A DNA stretch of 60,000 nucleotides from Apostichopus japonicus (taxonomy: Eukaryota > Echinodermata > Holothuroidea > Aspidochirotida > Stichopodidae), in the NCBI RefSeq assembly GCF_037975245.1, contig NC_092580.1:7044501-7104500 (forward strand), in the 5' to 3' direction. Position numbers and translations under genes: made by a program. The notes below the pieces were generated by a model, which saw only the letters and a program-made list of their open reading frames with translations, ran no database searches and had not been told where the DNA came from. Position 1 is the stretch's first letter. Every line of letters begins with the position of its first letter. Shown piece by piece: positions 56,258 through 60,000 of this stretch.

Positions 56258-59200
56258 AGCAGGCTGAGCGGAGTAATATTATATCCATCCGTCTAACTCA
56301 AGAATACAAAATATAGCAATCATGAATAAGTCCTTGATGTTCCTTACAGTAGTGGTTCTTATGACTGTGGCAGTAGTCAAATCGATCAGAATTAGCAGTA
56401 AGTCTTATATACAATTAAAGGGTTTACATCACCCCGCCCCCTCTCCCATTCCCCTCTCCCCTCTTCCTCTCCCCTCCCTCCCCCTCCCCCATTATTTCCT
56501 CACCACATACAGATCAGTTTCGTCGTTCTTTGTGGATATCATATTTTATTCACTCATTCAATAGTCTTTGATGTTACACTAACCTATGTGTGCTGCAATC
56601 AAGGCAAGGAGATGGAGTAGGTCTATATTCAAACGGATTCATGAACAACAACAAAACCAAAACCAAAAACAGGTCACGTCTTTGTATTCGTACTTATTTA
56701 ATGTGTCGAATGTCTGACTTTGAAATAAACGATGTTCCTTAGAAAACTTTAACCCCCTTATACTGATGTAAAAACTGAGCTATATAGAGAGTAAAATTAT
56801 AGTTCAACGGAAGCAGATGGGAGACAGAATTGATAACATTCTTAGGGTACTGACCGGCTACTTGAAAACAACTTCTGATAAATTAATTTCGAGTATACCT
56901 TTGTAACAAGCTCCCCAAGAAAGGTTGTGTACCGAAGACGACATGAGCGTTGTCTATAGTTACAGGATTACATTCTTTAATCTCATTTACATATGTTTAT
57001 GCGTCATCGGTATAGTGACTAACCTTAACTTTGGCATTTTCTCTGTTCAATACGGTTGTTGACATTTCCATGAATGTATAATTATTTTGACATGTCTACA
57101 GACAGCTGTACCAAGGCAGCTCGTAGATGTATACGGCAAATGCCGCTGGATCGGACTAGTAAGGTGTGTGGAACTGACGGTGTGACGTATAAAAGTGTCT
57201 GTCTTCTGGAAATGAAAGCATGCATGCACCAAACCCCAATTATGGTGGCGTATGAAGGTGGGTGTAGACCACTGCAGGCAGCAAACCAACAACTACAGAA
57301 CCACGTCAGTCAAGGGGATTGGGGCCAACGCCCTCATCAACAACAGGGTGAGTATTATCCCCTAAAACAAAGAATCTCATATAGTATTTAGAACATAAAT
57401 TGTTGTTTGTGTATGGTGTTGTTGTTGTTTGTTGACTGGGGGAGGATTGAGGTAGTGGTAAGTATAGTTGATTGGTTGGAGTAGGTGTTTGGGTATTTAA
57501 CAATATTTTTGATAACCCATTTTATTCTATAAACGACCGTCACCACACTCCCCTGCTTCACCCTAAACACACACACACCACCCTAACCCCTGAACCATCG
57601 ACAGTATCTCTTCACTTTTGACAACACAATTCTTTATCTATTATAAGAACGACTGGTAAACAGCTGTTCCTTCTTCAGTTCCTTATAATTATAGGTACAA
57701 AGACAATGAATGGTAGCCTATGATTAACGTATGTAAAATTTTAATTGTAAAGAATGGATTATCTGTTAACAGAGACAATTTAATTCAATTGATCAAATAC
57801 TTAAAGTACGATTCCAAACGATCAATTGACTTCGATGACCATTTGACATAATTCTTTTCTATTTTATTTCGGAATAGGAAGAGAGGGAGATAGTAGTAGT
57901 GAGGAAAGTGATGAAAGTAGCGAGGAGAGGAGTGCCGGTAGACCCCCGACGAGGACCCCCTTCATACCACAGACGATAGCACCAACGAGACGAATACTGT
58001 ACGGTATGGATAATTCATTACTATATATAGGGGCAGATGAATCAACTGTGTCAAGATTCAAAGCACGCATGCGCAACTTGAAATCAAAGCTGAGGCATGC
58101 AAAACGAGTTTTACTGATCTATATAAAGTACAGACTATATATACAACACCATACCATACCATACCATACCACACCATACCACACCATACCGGGTGCCATA
58201 ACATACTATCAATGTAACCCACGGGTGCTCTGACAAGGAGGAGCTGACGTCATCATCCTAACAAACATTATTTCCAAAACTTAGCTTATTTTACTGCTAA
58301 ATAACCTGAAAGCCAGAATAGCTTTAGTCACATTTACTTAAAGACTCATGTTTTTTCTTTTTCATTTGTAATAGTATACAATTCTATATAACAACCTCAA
58401 GTCATCTTATAGGTTCTTCTCTCTTAGTCATTCTTATTGGTTACATTTTTCAATCTTTTCTCAGATCGAGTGACGATACCGCCCCAGGTGCCAGAATCAT
58501 CTACGACTCCTTACTATTCCACCATGATACCAGAAGGTTGCCCCGAGACGTGTCCCATCCAGGACCTCCCTGTCTGTGGATCAGACGGAGTTACCTACGG
58601 GTCGCCATGTCTTTTCAAAGCTCAGAGTTGTAGGCCAGAGGGGTCAGGTCTAACAGCGGTGTACGCAGGTGCGTGCATACCTACCTGTGGCAGTGAATGT
58701 GAGGCGTTGTATGACCCTGTATGCGGAACTGACGGGGCAACTTACAATTCTGTATGTGTCCTGGATCAAACTTCTTGCCGACTCGAGGACGAGACATTAA
58801 CCGTTGCATACAGAGGCGAATGTTTTAACACATTAAGAGGTAAGAGGCCAATCCAACAGTTTATTCGTTGAAGAAAACAAATTTCTTTCTCTCCTTTCCT
58901 TTCCTCAAGAATGAATCGCCCAATATGTTTATACTCAATACAAGTTGGCTGTTTTACCATTCTTCATTTTTCTTGATTTATGTTGTTTTTATTTTCCAGA
59001 GAAGAAAACATTTATATATTAAAATTTGATAATCTTGAGCAACTTTGTGTTGGTTTACATTTTTTTTATTAAAGGTAAGTCATAACACGCCCTCACGTGT
59101 ATCTACATAAATTCTATGTTAGTTGTCAGAACTACATCCATACTTCTCACATTAATCCCACCAAACACAAATGGTCTCACACTGTTGCCATGGTACCATC

Positions 59201-59568
59201 ATAAACAAAGCAACCTTATTACGTGAAGAGGGAATCATAAAGAGCTAGACAGGACGAAACTGAGCTGAAAACATTGATTTAATTCATCAATGATAATAAT
59301 ATTATTAGTATTTCTTAGTATTTTCAGTCGATTTTGGTGAAGTCGTTTTGTCTCTTTCTTTCTGAAATCAAGTTAGGTCGACACAAGTCATTTGATTATA
59401 TTTCAGATCGAGATTGCCAACAGGAATGTGAGGATTTTATTGAGCCAGTCTGTACCGACACTGGTATGACATATAAGAGCAGGTGTGAATTCGAACGTTA
59501 CCAATGCGTTACTAGAGATTCAACAGAACGGATAGCAAGTAACGGTGCTTGCCCTGGGACTTCACTCG
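56258..59568 (+). CDS. Secreted multi-Kazal protease-inhibitor-like protein, partial
   Basis: Exon 56258-56397 holds a short 5' UTR after acceptor CTTGCAG and the ATG at 56322. The leader MNKSLMFLTVVVLMTVAVVK is a signal peptide. Further exons are 57102-57347, 57878-58003, 58465-58839 and 59407-59568, all phase 1, giving 328 residues so far. Donor GTAAGA at 59569 implies continuation beyond the window. Four Kazal domains are present, separated by an acidic linker and a Thr/Pro-rich stretch. Multi-Kazal secreted proteins inhibit serine proteases or act in matrix and immunity; the target here is unknown. The acceptor before the ATG exon shows there is at least one upstream non-coding exon. Confidence 0.88.
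57102..58003 (+). CDS. Kazal domain 1 and acidic Ser/Glu linker
   Basis: Exon 57102-57347 encodes Kazal 1: C-TKAARR-C, VCGTDGVTYKSVC and a final GGC, with the usual six cysteines. The residue two after the second Cys (the usual P1 position) is Arg (C-I-R), which predicts trypsin-like targets. The stretch from the second to the third Cys is longer than usual (about 12 residues). The rest of the exon is Gln/His-rich. Exon 57878-58003 encodes REGDSSSEESDESSEE followed by a Thr/Pro/Arg linker, probably disordered and possibly phosphorylated or glycosylated. Confidence 0.85.
58148..58192. repeat. (ATACC)n / (ACACC)n pentanucleotide repeat
   Basis: About nine copies in the intron after the acidic linker exon of the Kazal gene. 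Confidence 0.92.
58465..59568 (+). CDS. Kazal domains 2, 3 and 4
   Basis: Exon 58465-58839 encodes a short Thr/Pro linker and two adjacent Kazal domains. Kazal 2 has CPETCPIQDLPVCGSDGVTY (P1-equivalent Ile). Kazal 3 has CGSECEALYDPVCGTDGATY (P1-equivalent Ala). Exon 59407-59568 encodes Kazal 4, CQQECEDFIEPVC then TGMTYKSRC (P1-equivalent Asp; CGTDG is changed to CTDTG). The domains thus differ in predicted specificity, and Kazal 4 may not inhibit classical proteases. P1 is assigned by the family rule (second residue after Cys2). Confidence 0.88.
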
Positions 59569-59773
59569 GTAAGAAGAGTTATGAACTTGCGTTATTGACA
59601 ACAGGGGAACGAAACGTATTATCGGATATGAATCCTAAAAAGTAGCATCACGAATATATCCTCCCACCGATTCCCTCTCACAGTCTTGATTCGATCCAAC
59701 ACTACCCCCCCCCCCCCAACACACACACACACAAGATAAGTAAGGTAGAAACATTAGTATCACATTATAGTCT

Positions 59774-60000
59774 ATAGCAGCTAGCACCCCTATCTTTCCC
59801 CACTTAGCTTTAATACATTATACAACCCCTCTTCTTGCCCCATTCAACTGCAGCAGCTAGCATCCCTATCCTCCCCCCCTCCCTACTCCCAATTAACATT
59901 AATACCTATACAACCCATCTTCTTCCCCATTCAAATGTAGCAGCTAGCACCCTATCCTCACCCCCCCCCCCCCTCATTTAACAGTAGTACCTTCCAACCC
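59774..60000 (+). repeat. Tandem repeat at the right edge, ~3 copies of 76-87 bp
   Basis: GCAGCTAGCA-CCCCTATC recurs at 59777, 59853 and 59940, with CATTAATACC and TACAACCC-TCTTCTT between. It lies in the intron after the last visible Kazal exon and is cut by the window end. Confidence 0.85.

Overview
This is a gene-poor, repeat-rich animal nuclear window. It has split genes with GT-AG introns in consistent phases, long introns, tRNA-derived SINE and LINE debris, hAT-type transposons and many micro- and minisatellites. The protein content (an extracellular-module-rich adhesion GPCR and a secreted multi-Kazal protein) and the repeats suggest a marine invertebrate deuterostome, perhaps an echinoderm. 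That placement is inference; nothing here fixes the species.

Gene 1 (+, 7460-39493) is a complete adhesion GPCR. I assembled 31 coding exons by hand from splice sites and phase continuity. They total 6195 nt, or 2064 residues plus stop. Order: signal peptide, three EGF-like modules, a Ser/Thr mucin stalk with a 90-bp x 14 tandem repeat, two Calx-beta domains, an HYR domain, two SEA-like regions, a fourth EGF, a Cys-rich segment, GAIN/GPS (cleavage site HL|T), seven transmembrane segments and a short Ser-rich tail. The 3' UTR ends near an AATAAA at 39951.

Gene 2 (+, 56258 to beyond 59568) encodes a secreted protein with at least four Kazal domains joined by an acidic Ser/Glu linker. It continues past the right edge of the exon set seen here.

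Other regions: 1-7459 is intergenic, with an inverted pair of CCCCC-containing minisatellites, a SINE, a hairpin and LINE fragments. Intron 1 (7512-13296) holds nested hAT elements, a 1.8-kb foldback element and minisatellites. 39958-56257 is mostly gene-free but carries a 1.3-kb terminal-inverted-repeat element with a 179-codon ORF, a hAT MITE and a minus-oriented hAT copy.

The most unusual feature is that gene 1 has amplified its own exon/intron boundaries twice. Intron 30 contains 31 copies of a ~107-bp unit that carries the 3' splice site plus the ECL2/TM5 start of the last exon. Intron 16 contains ~22 copies of a 48-bp unit that carries the 5' splice site of exon 16. Together with the in-frame 90-bp mucin repeat, the gene holds three large coding-derived tandem arrays. 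A second theme is a ~100-bp core shared by five hAT-like elements that have different ends.
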